The notes under the pieces: generated by a model | Seen by the model: only the letters and a program-made list of their open reading frames with translations | Told to the model about the DNA's origin: nothing | Database searches by the model: none | Shown here: piece by piece, positions 55,386-64,000 of the stretch | Numbering within the stretch: the stretch's first letter is position 1 | Layout: every line of letters starts with the position of its first letter | Program-made: the position numbers and the translations under genes | NCBI RefSeq assembly: GCF_003970385.1 | Contig: NZ_RXZH01000005.1 | Location: 1-64,000, forward strand | DNA length: 64,000 bases | Origin: Vibrio aquaticus | Lineage (GTDB): Bacteria; Pseudomonadota; Gammaproteobacteria; Enterobacterales; Vibrionaceae | Direction of reading: 5' to 3'

Positions 55386-55442
55386 GACACCTGTGAGTAG
55401 GTAATCCGATGTTTAGTGATTACTTACTCACGTTAAGGTGTC
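55386..55442 (+). other. Long 3' UTR hairpin after aceA
   Basis: GACACCT pairs with AGGTGTC, and inside it GTGAGTAGGTAATC pairs with GATTACTTACTCAC (one G-T), with an 11-nt loop. There is no T run here; a conventional terminator follows 38 bp later. It probably protects the aceBA mRNA 3' end or supports sRNA binding (inferred). Confidence 0.65.
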
Positions 55443-55479
55443 GATATTCTGTTTTAGGCATAAACTTTGACATGCTTTT

Positions 55480-55507
55480 GAGCGGCGCAGGCCGCTCTTT
55501 TTTATTT
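55480..55507 (+). terminator. Terminator of aceBA
   Basis: Perfect stem GAGCGGC/GCCGCTC with GCAG loop followed by TTTTTTATTT. Confidence 0.92.
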
Positions 55508-55527
55508 CCTATCCTTTTATTTCCTAC

Positions 55528-57468
55528 CTACAGCTTAAAGAAACTGAGTAGATCTTTTTGCTTCGCGGCTAAGTTGGAGAGCTCATCACTGGCACGTTTG
55601 CTTTCTTCTATCCCAGCGACATTTTTATTCACTAAATCAAAAGCATGAGAGACATTTTGTGAGATGTCTTGAGTCACCCCTGATTGTTCTTCTGAGGCGG
55701 TGGCGACGTGAGTGTTCATGTCAGAGATTAACGATACGGACTCGGTAATGGAAGAGAAAGCGGTTCGTAACTGCTCGCTGTATTTACGTGAGTCTTCTGC
55801 TAAGGTCAGGTTGGATTGCATGTATTGATTGGCATCTTTTGCCTGAGCTTGTAACCGAGAAATGATTTCTTGAATATCGACCGTAGACTGTTGAGTTTTA
55901 GCGGCAAGGGAACGTACTTCATCCGCGACCACGGCAAAGCCTCGACCTTGTTCACCGGCTCGTGCTGCCTCAATCGCAGCATTAAGCGCCAGTAGGTTAG
56001 TTTGTTCGGAAATGGAGTTAATCACCTCAACCACGGTACCGATTTCAACTGAGTATTCTTGCAATTGGTTGACGATCTTTGAGGTCTCTTCTATTGAGGT
56101 GTCGACTTTTTGTGAGACTTCATCAGACGAGTCGAGTAAGCGTCCACCCTCAACCACATTATTGGTCGCATCACTGGCGGCATTTTCTGCATTGGCCGCA
56201 TTTTGGCTCACTTCGGATGCGGTGCTTGAGAGCTCATTAATGGCCGTGGCGATTTGCTCGACTTGGCTTAACTCTTGTTGGGCGTTGTGCTCGGTATCGC
56301 TCATGATACCGGTCAATGACATCGAAGAAGAAGAGACGTTATCAGAGATTTGATGGAAGCCGTCAATGATGCGTCTGAGCTCTAAACGCATTTGTAGAAT
56401 ATTCGCGTAAATTCCAGACTCTTTGCCCGTCGTTTGAATTTGACTAGAAAGATCGCCAGACGCGACTTCAGCAACGATTTCTTGAATATGACTTGGTTCA
56501 CCACCGACAACGTTCCATACGCTGCGATAAATCGCAATCGCAATACCTAATGCGCTCACAATCACGATAAACGAGAGCACAATGAGAATCACTTGAGCAC
56601 TGGCAAATCGCTCAACCATTTCTGGGCCAACGGAGTCTTGATTATCTTTGGTGGCAAGCTTGATTTCTTCGATGGTTCTGGCTGCTGATACCCCCATCAC
56701 ATCCAAGGTGCTGGAGATGATTTGGTTGCGTGAGTTAATGGTGTTGACGACTTTGCTAAAGGCTGCCTGGTATTGCTCGAAGGCGTTTTGAAAGGCTCGC
56801 AAATATTCGAGTTGCTGCGCTGACATGAGTTGAGACTCAACATCTTCCGCAATATCAGCAACGAGCTCAAACTCTTTTTCAGCACGCTCGACATCACTTT
56901 GCGCGTTACTGGTTAAAAATTTAGAGGCATAGAGGCGGGCGAGCAATAGGTGTTGTTGCAAGCTACCAGCGCTGACCGCCACATCTAAATCATCTTCTGT
57001 TGCCGCCTGATTCATGATATTGGTGACCGACTTACGCATAGCCAACCCTGCAGGAGTGAGCTCTTGTTTGACCAATTGATTGCGTTGGTTGACTAATTGA
57101 ATGACCTGGTTGAAGCCTTGCTGATATTGGCTGAGTTGTTTCTCTATGGCCATGAACTCGGACTTATGCGAATCATCAATGTGCAGAGCAAGTACTTCTT
57201 CAATCAAACTGATGGCTGCGGTGATTCGAGTATTCAGCTCTGAAATGTTTTTTTGATCGTGATCTTTGATGTATTTCAAAGCAGCGAGCCGTGCTTCGAG
57301 AATATTGGCTTGGACACGACCGGTAGCAACACTGGTTACAGCCAGCCCTCGATATGTGTTGAATCCATCGCTAGATTGGAAAAATCGCAGTGAAGCCACG
57401 ATCGAGATGACTAAAATTAGGCCTAGGATCACACTGAAACCTAGGGTAAGCAGTTTTTTGAGGCTCAT
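55528..57468 (-). CDS. Methyl-accepting chemotaxis protein
   Basis: Transmembrane chemoreceptor, 646 aa. A first membrane segment lies at about 7-27 ([21 protein letters not shown]). A long all-helical periplasmic domain of about 260 residues follows, probably of the helical bimodular type. The second membrane segment lies near 292-312 ([25 protein letters not shown]). The HAMP region then leads into the signalling domain, whose hairpin tip contains [33 protein letters not shown] sequence near residue 500. No C-terminal NWETF-like tether is present. The ligand is unknown; bimodular receptors often sense organic acids, of interest next to aceBA, but that is only suggestive. Confidence 0.92.
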   Translation of the reverse strand: MSLKKLLTLGFSVILGLILVISIVASLRFFQSSDGFNTYRGLAVTSVATGRVQANILEARLAALKYIKDHDQKNISELNTRITAAISLIEEVLALHIDDSHKSEFMAIEKQLSQYQQGFNQVIQLVNQRNQLVKQELTPAGLAMRKSVTNIMNQAATEDDLDVAVSAGSLQQHLLLARLYASKFLTSNAQSDVERAEKEFELVADIAEDVESQLMSAQQLEYLRAFQNAFEQYQAAFSKVVNTINSRNQIISSTLDVMGVSAARTIEEIKLATKDNQDSVGPEMVERFASAQVILIVLSFIVIVSALGIAIAIYRSVWNVVGGEPSHIQEIVAEVASGDLSSQIQTTGKESGIYANILQMRLELRRIIDGFHQISDNVSSSSMSLTGIMSDTEHNAQQELSQVEQIATAINELSSTASEVSQNAANAENAASDATNNVVEGGRLLDSSDEVSQKVDTSIEETSKIVNQLQEYSVEIGTVVEVINSISEQTNLLALNAAIEAARAGEQGRGFAVVADEVRSLAAKTQQSTVDIQEIISRLQAQAKDANQYMQSNLTLAEDSRKYSEQLRTAFSSITESVSLISDMNTHVATASEEQSGVTQDISQNVSHAFDLVNKNVAGIEESKRASDELSNLAAKQKDLLSFFKL

Positions 57469-57677
57469 ACCAATGTCCCTATTTGGCGGATTTTAATGAT
57501 TGAACCGAACTGACATCATAGGTAACTGTATTTATAGTTTTGTTGTTAAGTGTAGTGGCTGAATCAGCCTTATGCAGTCAAAATCACATGGCGTTTTTCG
57601 AGAGTGAGTTAATAGGTTGAATAGTAAGGAAGAGCTTGAGGAAGGAGGAGGGTTCGTCTCTGCTTTAAGTACCACAA

Positions 57678-57711
57678 AAAAAAAGCCTTGGCGTTTGCCA
57701 AGGCTTTTTAC
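57678..57711 (-). terminator. Terminator of the GlyGly-CTERM gene
   Basis: Stem AAAAGCCTTGGC/GCCAAGGCTTTT with GTTT loop, 3 bp after the stop codon on the minus strand, with a long T run. Confidence 0.9.
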
Positions 57712-57713
57712 TT

Positions 57714-60700
57714 TTAGTGCATTTTGCGTCTTAGAAGAGCGAGTCCAGACAGCCCCAATAAAACGCTGAGCGGAATGCTACCGCCAGAGCCACCGCCGGA
57801 CGTTGTTAGCGAGCCATTGTTTGGATTCGATGGTGGAACATAGTTGTGGACCACGATACCACCTGGATCAACGATGCTCTTGTTAGCGATGCCATCGTCA
57901 TCATTTGGACCGCCATCTTGAATAGTAATCTTCAAACACCAATCACCTTCTTGCAATGGACGTGGCGTTATACCATCACTTTCAAAGAACTCAGGGCTAG
58001 ACGGTGGTGGGCAGTAACCCTCATAACCAGCAGCGCCAGAGATGTAGTTGTGTTGATCTTCAACAAACACTACCCAACCAGTATCTGGCTTGAACTTGGT
58101 GTACTGACCACCTTCAATCATTGTCTCACGTAGAGGGATTACTAGGCTTGTCGATTGACCTTCTGTATTCAATTGGTGAATCTCAAAGTCGAACACACCA
58201 CCAACATTGACACCATCTGGTTGAGGTATTCCCAAGTTATCCATGTCTTCATCACTGAGTAATGGACCCGAATTACTCTGAGACTTCGCTGAGTTACCCA
58301 GTTTTAGCTGTGTGCCCGTCATTGACTCCATGTTGTACTTGGTGTCATCTTCGACGTCTTGAGCCATTTGGTTTTTAGCCGCTTCACTGTGATCAAGGTA
58401 ATCTGGAATACCATCTTGGTCGGCATCAAGCATGCCTTCTTGATCATCCGTGATACCGTCACCGTCGCTATCTTTAGCTGGATCCATAGAGATATTTTCA
58501 GCCATGATGTTAATCATGAACGACGTTTCAGTTAGGTATTCGCCATCACCCACTTTAACGGTAAATAGGTAATCGCCAGCTTCAAGAGTCGATGCCGCAA
58601 ACGTGACGGTACTGTTCGATTGAGTAGAAGAAGGAGATAGCCCGAACAGCTCGTCTGGCAGTAACCACTCAGTGTAGGTTGTGTCTTTGTTTGGGTCAGA
58701 ATATAAAGCTTCAATAGTGACTTGCTCGCTCGCTTCAAAGCTTTGTTTCATTTTTCCATCATTATCTGAAGCGTTCACGGTTACAACCGGTGGTAAGTTT
58801 TGCTCTGTAATCGTGAACTTTTGTTTGCTCATGCCACCTAGGTTAATAGATAGCCCTTCACTACTTAACGGATTTTGGTCTGCGGCTAACTGCAGGGTGA
58901 AATGCTCTGCCGCTTCAGCAATGCCATCCTCACAAACATCAAGCGTAAGCGTGAATACATTTTTTTTCGGAGATAGCGTTACATCGGCTGTCAACGAGTC
59001 TGACGTAGTTGCACTACAACTATCAATCGCATAGTCACTGCCGAATTCTGCGCTGTCTTTACTTGGTGCATTTTCAATGGATAGAGGAACCTCACATGCG
59101 TCGTTATGACATGGAAGTTGACCATTGAGTGTTACCTCGACAGCTAACTGATTACCTTCAGCCGTTACAACGTTTTCAGCAAGTTCGATCGCCGGGTAAA
59201 TATCAATAATTTGCGTAGCGTACGCTTCATTTCCCGCTGGGTCTTTTGCAACGTAAGAGTAAACATGTCGACCTGGGCGCAGATGCAATATTGAGCCCGT
59301 AGCTGGAACATTTTCCGTAGCGCCTTCTACCGTCACATCTGAGCCACCTTCGTCGTAAGCCACCAATCTTTTCGCGATCACTTTGGTGTACATCGAGTCG
59401 GCATTGATTTGGATATGGTAGTCGTTCTTCATATCATCAAAGATAGGCGGGAACTCATCTGTACGTGGATTCGTGCCGCCGTTGTATTCACATAGGTTGT
59501 CACAGCCATCTTGATCCGGGTCGGCATTCGCATCCGAGGGATCGGCTGGATCAAACCCATAGTCGTCTTCCCACTTATCACGCATCCCATCGCCATCACT
59601 ATCCTGGTTTAAATGGATAGAGTAGGTTTGAGTTGATGTTTGGTTACCTAACCCATCACTGATTGTGAAAGTAAATGAATCCGATAACTCTGGACCACCG
59701 TTATGTTGATAGATAACACGTTGGTTAGTGATATCTTCCTGGCTCCATGAAGCACCGCTTGATATTGGAGATGAATCAACCGTGATGCTTCCTCCATCAG
59801 GTGCTGCAATTAAGGTGTACATAACGTCTGATGATGGCGTGTAATCATCAATAGCACTGTATGCAATGATAGAGGATGTACCAGGTTCGATGTTTGGTAC
59901 AGTGCTATGTGGGTCATCAACAATTTCTGGCGCTTTGTTGTCGATAACAAAAGGCGTTAATGAGATAACTTGAGCCTCAGTACCACTAGACTCAGTAAAC
60001 TTGGCGGTACAAGAATAAATACCATCTGCCAAGGAGTTACCTGCGGCAGTTAATCCGTAACTTGCCACACCTTCACTACTGCTGTTAGTCGTATGTGAAC
60101 AGTCACCACCAAACTCGATCGTACCTGAAGCGGATGTGTAAAGTGAGACATTCGGTGTCTGATTTTTGGAATACACAGGAACAGCGGTTTTCTCGGTCAC
60201 TTCTGGGAACTGAATCGTCGTTCCTGCGCCGTTGGTGACATAACCCTGCATAGTTTGTCCTGCTGATAGGGTAATATCCCACCCACCATGAAGAGCGAAA
60301 TTATAGACTGTATTTGGAGAAACTGTATCAGGGTCTAAAATATGAGCTTTAAGTATAAAGGTCATATTCTCACCATCAGGGATTGGGACTGATTCTTTTT
60401 CGAACTGGATAAAGCGCTGCTGTTCAGGGTAAGGCCTTCTAGATGAATCAGGACGAACAGAGACGACCCCTTTAACGTTATAGGAATTGTCATCAGGGCT
60501 AACTAAGCTAAAACTTAGTTTGTTTAACTCTTCCTCGCTAGCGGTGCTGTAAATACGAACATCAGAAGTGCTCAGTTGTATGCCATCGACACCGTCGTTG
60601 TCAGAAACAGTAAAGTCAAACAGAGCAACTGCGTCAGATTCAGTTTTAGCTGACAGTGGTAAGCGAACAGGCTCTGTAACATAGTGGCCGGAGGTTAGAG

Positions 60701-61778
60701 TGTTATCTGTGTTGAGACCAATAGAAACATCAATCGAGCTAGGCTCTAAACTTTTTAAGTCGAATTGATCAACAAGTACACTATAAACGGAATAATCCGT
60801 ATGGTAATTCAATCCACCAATAGTGTGCTGTAGCGATGTGTTAGCAATGGTCGTGATGTACTCAAAGGCCACTGCTGGTTGATCGTTTCCATCCAACCCT
60901 TGTAAAACTTGTTCAACGCTTGGAGCAGCCACATGTTTAGGCAGAACCACAATACTGACATTAGCATTTTTCGATGTCTCAATATCAAGCGTTATCGCAT
61001 TCTCATCTACAGTGCCGGAAAATGTGCTGAAGATTGGAACTTGGCTATCAATATTAAATGTTGGTACCGTAACAAACCTACTGGTATTACCATACACATC
61101 TTCTAATTGCAGTTTACAGTCATTGTAGGAGCCATCTGAGTAAGGCGCGCCATTAGAGGCAGTTAGAGTTAACTCGTTGACACCTTGAGAAACGATAGGG
61201 CTGTGTTTGATAGCACAGTTACCTAGAGTGTTAACCGAACCCTGCTTTGAGGCATTAACACGCAATGTCGGTTCAGTCTCTGAAGTATGCTCAGGTACAC
61301 CAGAAAGCAGGCTTAATTCAGCAGCCGTAGTATCGATAACAATATCGCTTAATGTCTCTGGCCCTGAGAATTTTTGACTGGTAGGGGCTGTGTTACTAGG
61401 GTACGCGACAATATATGCGTCTCCCCATAACATGACTTGACCTTGATGATAAATACCATCGAAGTCGCTATCACCTGCCTTTACTGTATAGCTAAATGTT
61501 AAATGATCTTCACCACCGATAGAGGATAGTTTTGCTTTTTCCTGCTTATTTCCGATCGTGATAGGAACGAATATATTCTCCCTGCCGCCACCTACGTAGA
61601 CGTTTTCAGTGTAACGCACCTCAAATTCAATTACGTCACCTTGACTGTAGTACCCGTTTGCAGGCGGGGTGTATCCCTTTATTGCAACAGGGGCAGCATA
61701 CACAACTTGGCTTGCAATGCTTAGCACGGTTAGCGCAGCCACTTTTGTCCGATTTAAACGAATGTCCTTAAACCTCAT
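57714..61778 (-). CDS. Large multidomain surface/secreted protein with GlyGly-CTERM sorting signal
   Basis: 1354-aa exported protein. A signal peptide (VAALTVLSIASQVVYA) is at the start. Many Ig-like/cadherin-like beta domains follow over residues 30-730, e.g. IDTTAAELSLLSG and VIDNKAPEIVD boundaries. A thrombospondin type 3-like calcium region (DSDGDGMRDKWEDDYGFDPADP) lies near 725-770, and a HYR-like domain (YVAKDPAGNEAYATQIIDI) near 830. A Calx-beta-like segment is at about 845-950, and a second Asp-rich calcium motif (DSDGDGITDDQEGMLDADQDG) near 1065. The C terminus GGGSGGSIPLSVLLGLSGLALLRRK is a GlyGly-CTERM signal, cut by rhombosortase after type II secretion. I chose the ATG at 61778 with GGAG 6 bp upstream; a GTG four codons earlier overlaps it. 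Likely an adhesin or matrix protein; function not established. Confidence 0.85.
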   Translation of the reverse strand: MRFKDIRLNRTKVAALTVLSIASQVVYAAPVAIKGYTPPANGYYSQGDVIEFEVRYTENVYVGGGRENIFVPITIGNKQEKAKLSSIGGEDHLTFSYTVKAGDSDFDGIYHQGQVMLWGDAYIVAYPSNTAPTSQKFSGPETLSDIVIDTTAAELSLLSGVPEHTSETEPTLRVNASKQGSVNTLGNCAIKHSPIVSQGVNELTLTASNGAPYSDGSYNDCKLQLEDVYGNTSRFVTVPTFNIDSQVPIFSTFSGTVDENAITLDIETSKNANVSIVVLPKHVAAPSVEQVLQGLDGNDQPAVAFEYITTIANTSLQHTIGGLNYHTDYSVYSVLVDQFDLKSLEPSSIDVSIGLNTDNTLTSGHYVTEPVRLPLSAKTESDAVALFDFTVSDNDGVDGIQLSTSDVRIYSTASEEELNKLSFSLVSPDDNSYNVKGVVSVRPDSSRRPYPEQQRFIQFEKESVPIPDGENMTFILKAHILDPDTVSPNTVYNFALHGGWDITLSAGQTMQGYVTNGAGTTIQFPEVTEKTAVPVYSKNQTPNVSLYTSASGTIEFGGDCSHTTNSSSEGVASYGLTAAGNSLADGIYSCTAKFTESSGTEAQVISLTPFVIDNKAPEIVDDPHSTVPNIEPGTSSIIAYSAIDDYTPSSDVMYTLIAAPDGGSITVDSSPISSGASWSQEDITNQRVIYQHNGGPELSDSFTFTISDGLGNQTSTQTYSIHLNQDSDGDGMRDKWEDDYGFDPADPSDANADPDQDGCDNLCEYNGGTNPRTDEFPPIFDDMKNDYHIQINADSMYTKVIAKRLVAYDEGGSDVTVEGATENVPATGSILHLRPGRHVYSYVAKDPAGNEAYATQIIDIYPAIELAENVVTAEGNQLAVEVTLNGQLPCHNDACEVPLSIENAPSKDSAEFGSDYAIDSCSATTSDSLTADVTLSPKKNVFTLTLDVCEDGIAEAAEHFTLQLAADQNPLSSEGLSINLGGMSKQKFTITEQNLPPVVTVNASDNDGKMKQSFEASEQVTIEALYSDPNKDTTYTEWLLPDELFGLSPSSTQSNSTVTFAASTLEAGDYLFTVKVGDGEYLTETSFMINIMAENISMDPAKDSDGDGITDDQEGMLDADQDGIPDYLDHSEAAKNQMAQDVEDDTKYNMESMTGTQLKLGNSAKSQSNSGPLLSDEDMDNLGIPQPDGVNVGGVFDFEIHQLNTEGQSTSLVIPLRETMIEGGQYTKFKPDTGWVVFVEDQHNYISGAAGYEGYCPPPSSPEFFESDGITPRPLQEGDWCLKITIQDGGPNDDDGIANKSIVDPGGIVVHNYVPPSNPNNGSLTTSGGGSGGSIPLSVLLGLSGLALLRRKMH

Positions 61779-61941
61779 ACCAAACTCCACTAACAGAATG
61801 AGATGTTGTTACTGGGTACAATATAATCAGAATGATGATTTGTAAAATAAATGTTTGGCTTTCGTAGAGGATGTGGACTATTTGTGAGGGAGGAGTGCCT
61901 ATCGACAGCGCGATAAGCACTTGAATAGAGGGTAAAAGGAG

Positions 61942-62382
61942 TTAATCGACCTCTTCTGGTTCTACCTCTTCTTGAAGCTCAAGCAAATTAATCGCAATCG
62001 CGACAAAATCACTATCGGTAATAATGCCAACTAAATGTCCTTTCTCGACCACAGGCAAGCAACCGACTTTGTGTTTTTGCATATAAATCGCGCTTTCTTT
62101 TAGTCCTGCTTGAGGTGATACCGTCATGATGCCGGTTTTCATCACTTCGTAGAGCGGGGTGCTAAAGGTGAAAGATTGGTTTTCTGGGATTTGCTGTAAG
62201 CTAGATTCTTGAGCTGCGAGAACATCACGCTGAGAAACAACGCCGAGTAGATGTTTGTTGGCGTCTACAATAGGCACGTGGCGAATATCTAATGCTTCCA
62301 TCATGCTTTTTGCATCAGCGAGATTGTGGGACCGAAGAAGCGTATGTGGGTTACGTGTCATCATATCTTCTACCTTAATCAT
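61942..62382 (-). CDS. Two-CBS-domain protein
   Basis: 146-aa cytosolic protein made of two CBS domains (about 1-65 and 75-135). Each has the typical IRHVPIVDANKHLLGVVSQRDVL / VGCLPVVEKGHLVGIITDSDFV core. CBS pairs bind adenosine nucleotides and usually regulate a partner protein. Strong ribosome site AGGAGG. Divergent from queA across 316 bp, with no partner gene adjacent. Partner and ligand unknown. Confidence 0.88.
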   Translation of the reverse strand: MIKVEDMMTRNPHTLLRSHNLADAKSMMEALDIRHVPIVDANKHLLGVVSQRDVLAAQESSLQQIPENQSFTFSTPLYEVMKTGIMTVSPQAGLKESAIYMQKHKVGCLPVVEKGHLVGIITDSDFVAIAINLLELQEEVEPEEVD

Positions 62383-62579
62383 GGCTGCCTCCTGAGTTAT
62401 TATTCTTTACCTTTTAAATATAGTGATTTTCTCCACTTGAGTCTGAGAGCTAAGCGAGTTTTTATCTCTCTATCGGTGACTTTCTTGCGTTTAATCAACT
62501 GGTGAAGAAGGCTGCCTTATAGATGTGGTAAATCGGGTAAGTTTTACTCACATGATTACAATAATTCACATCTCTTTCC

Positions 62580-62607
62580 TTGATATTGCTCGCACGCACA
62601 ATATACT
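62580..62607 (+). promoter_or_regulatory. Sigma-70 promoter of queA
   Basis: TTGATA (62580-62585) and TATACT (62602-62607) separated by 16 bp, about 90 bp upstream of the queA ATG. The rest of 62383-62698 shows no other site I can support. Confidence 0.65.
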
Positions 62608-62698
62608 AGTCGGCTGCGAAAAACTCGTCGCCTGTTTGTGACAGAATCAGTTCGACTCAGCCACGACAACCAGAAACTACGACAGAAGATTTAGTAAC

Positions 62699-63751
62699 AT
62701 GCAAGTATCAGATTTTCACTTTGATTTACCCGATGAGCTTATTGCTCGTTACCCTCAGCCAGAGCGCACAGCAAGCCGTTTACTGCAAATGGATGGCAAT
62801 AGCGGCGAGCTAACCGATGGCACGTTTACCGATGTACTCGATCAAGTACAACCGGGTGACTTAGTGGTATTCAACAATACTCGAGTGATTCCTGCTCGCA
62901 TGTTTGGTCGTAAAGAATCAGGCGGTAAGCTTGAAGTGCTTGTAGAGCGAGTACTTGATGAGAAAAGTATTCTCGCGCACGTTCGCTGCTCTAAATCTCC
63001 AAAGCCAGGTTCAACAATTTTCATCGGCGAGAACGATGAATATTCAGCTGAAATGGTGGCACGTCATGATGCACTGTTTGAGCTGAAGTTTAACGCAGAG
63101 CAAAACGTGCTGGCGGTACTGGAAGAGATCGGCCACATGCCGCTTCCTCCTTACATTGACCGCCCGGATGAAGATTCAGACAAAGAGCGCTACCAAACGG
63201 TTTATAATGAAAAACCGGGTGCCGTAGCCGCGCCAACAGCGGGTCTTCATTTTGATGAACCTTTGCTTGAGAAGATCAAAGCAAAAGGCGCTGAGTTTGC
63301 GTATGTTACGTTGCATGTAGGTGCAGGTACCTTCCAGCCAGTGAAAGTGGATAACATTGATGAACACCACATGCATGCCGAGTACGTTGAAGTACCGCAA
63401 GAAGTGGTCGATGCAATCAATGCAACTAAAGCTCGTGGTGGTCGTATTATCGCTGTAGGCACAACGTCTGTACGTTCTCTTGAAAGTGCAGCGCAAGATG
63501 CAATCAAAAAGGGTACTGAGCTAGTTCCGTTCTTCGGTGATACCGAGATCTTCATCTTCCCAGGTTATGAATATCAGTTAGTGGATTGTCTAATCACTAA
63601 CTTCCACCTGCCAGAGTCAACGCTGATCATGTTAGTGAGTGCTTTTGCAGGTTATGAAAATACGATGAACGCATACAAACACGCTGTAGAGAACAAGTAC
63701 CGCTTTTTCTCATATGGGGATTCGATGTTCATTAAAAAGAAAACGGTATAG
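62699..63751 (+). CDS. queA: tRNA ribosyltransferase-isomerase QueA
   Basis: Queuosine pathway enzyme, 350 aa, transferring the ribosyl part of S-adenosylmethionine to preQ1 in tRNA to give epoxyqueuosine. Family motifs: [20 protein letters not shown] start, [15 protein letters not shown] near 57-71, [11 protein letters not shown] near 180, [14 protein letters not shown] near 202 and [15 protein letters not shown] near 300. It normally precedes tgt and the yajC-secDF genes, which would lie beyond the window. Followed by a cluster of palindromic repeats. Confidence 0.97.
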   Translation: MQVSDFHFDLPDELIARYPQPERTASRLLQMDGNSGELTDGTFTDVLDQVQPGDLVVFNNTRVIPARMFGRKESGGKLEVLVERVLDEKSILAHVRCSKSPKPGSTIFIGENDEYSAEMVARHDALFELKFNAEQNVLAVLEEIGHMPLPPYIDRPDEDSDKERYQTVYNEKPGAVAAPTAGLHFDEPLLEKIKAKGAEFAYVTLHVGAGTFQPVKVDNIDEHHMHAEYVEVPQEVVDAINATKARGGRIIAVGTTSVRSLESAAQDAIKKGTELVPFFGDTEIFIFPGYEYQLVDCLITNFHLPESTLIMLVSAFAGYENTMNAYKHAVENKYRFFSYGDSMFIKKKTV

Positions 63752-63761
63752 ATTACTTTGA

Positions 63762-63799
63762 GAGATTCCTGACATCTCGTACCTCGATTCAGGAATGAC
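63762..63799 (-). repeat. Dispersed palindromic repeat downstream of queA, inverted copy
   Basis: Runs from GAGATTCCTGACATC to TTCAGGAATGAC. Its reverse complement starts GTCATTCC and ends GGAATCTC, as in the copies at 14191 and 63855. It contains an 8-bp perfect inverted repeat (ATTCCTGA/TCAGGAAT) and can form a hairpin. Confidence 0.7.
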
Positions 63800-63854
63800 A
63801 AACGTTGGCTTTGAGAGCCTACTATGTCATTCGATGAGTGAGGCACTCAAACCC

Positions 63855-63897
63855 GTCATTCCATAGAGTGAGGAACGAGCGAGTAGGGAATCTCTAA
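63855..63897 (+). repeat. Dispersed palindromic repeat, copy near window end
   Basis: Matches 14191-63897-type unit: 41 of 43 positions identical to 14191-14233. It faces the inverted copy at 63762-63799, with a partial GTCATTCGATGAGTGAGG unit at about 63825-63842 in between. The last 100 bases of the window show no gene. Confidence 0.75.
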
Positions 63898-64000
63898 TGT
63901 TCAGAAAATAATCTGAACGCAAACAATTTACGAGTGCTAGCAGTACGCTAGGAAGCAGAATAATCGGTTATTTTGCATCTCGCACGGAAGGCGACCGCTC

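Overview
The window is chromosomal DNA of a marine gammaproteobacterium, almost certainly a Vibrio. The reasons are the 5S/tRNA-Asp/tRNA-Trp tail of an rRNA operon, the isc operon followed by pepB and ndk, a second free-standing EF-G gene, the RRF_GI family protein, an OxyR2/peroxiredoxin pair, a GlyGly-CTERM surface protein and the protein sequences themselves. Nearly all of it is typed from family motifs read directly in the translations; no database search was possible.

Layout. 1-520: end of an rrn operon (5S rRNA, tRNA-Asp, tRNA-Trp, terminator) and a decayed second tRNA-Trp copy. 0.7-4.1 kb: a ClsC-like phospholipase D lipoprotein, suhB and trmJ. 4.1-9.9 kb: complete iron-sulfur assembly operon iscR-iscS-iscU-iscA-hscB-hscA-fdx-iscX, with two abutting type 1 IscR boxes before iscR and a third before trmJ. 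10-14.1 kb: pepB, ndk and fusA2. 14.2-19.1 kb: two LysR regulators around a DUF1127 protein, an acyl-CoA synthetase and an AraC regulator.

19.1-30.2 kb is the main accessory region: a Tad/Flp (type IVb) pilus locus, flp1-flp2-tadV-AAA+ ATPase-rcpC-rcpA-small lipoprotein-tadZ-tadA-tadB-tadC-tadD. It has two tandem Flp prepilins, a perfect 17-bp hairpin after the first pilin gene, and an AAA+ ATPase that is not part of the canonical Tad set. No tadE, tadF or tadG, and no recognisable full-size rcpB/cpaD, is present. The divergent AraC gene is the obvious candidate regulator.

30.2-41.6 kb: chromate transporter chrA with a LysR gene, then a peroxide-defence block in which ahpC and ahpF are separated by a seven-repeat FG-GAP lipoprotein but carry matching OxyR-type operators and leaders. 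These are followed by an aldo/keto reductase with its LysR regulator, a gamma-glutamylcyclotransferase-like protein, and nnrS behind a sigma-54 promoter with NorR-type upstream sites. 41.6-46.9 kb: glycerol genes glpF-glpK-glpR-glpD on the minus strand. 47.2-51.6 kb: an HD-GYP phosphodiesterase, dapD, and a 2-Cys peroxiredoxin divergent from oxyR2. 51.6-55.5 kb: the glyoxylate shunt genes aceB-aceA behind a long regulatory region with a HexR-type box and an 87-bp dyad. 55.5-64 kb: a chemoreceptor, a very large GlyGly-CTERM surface protein, a two-CBS-domain protein and queA, ending in a cluster of dispersed palindromic repeats also found at 14.2 and 53.9 kb.

Overall this is a housekeeping backbone (Fe-S assembly, translation, glyoxylate and glycerol metabolism, peroxide and nitric oxide defence) carrying one surface-attachment module (Tad pilus) and two large repeat-containing envelope proteins.
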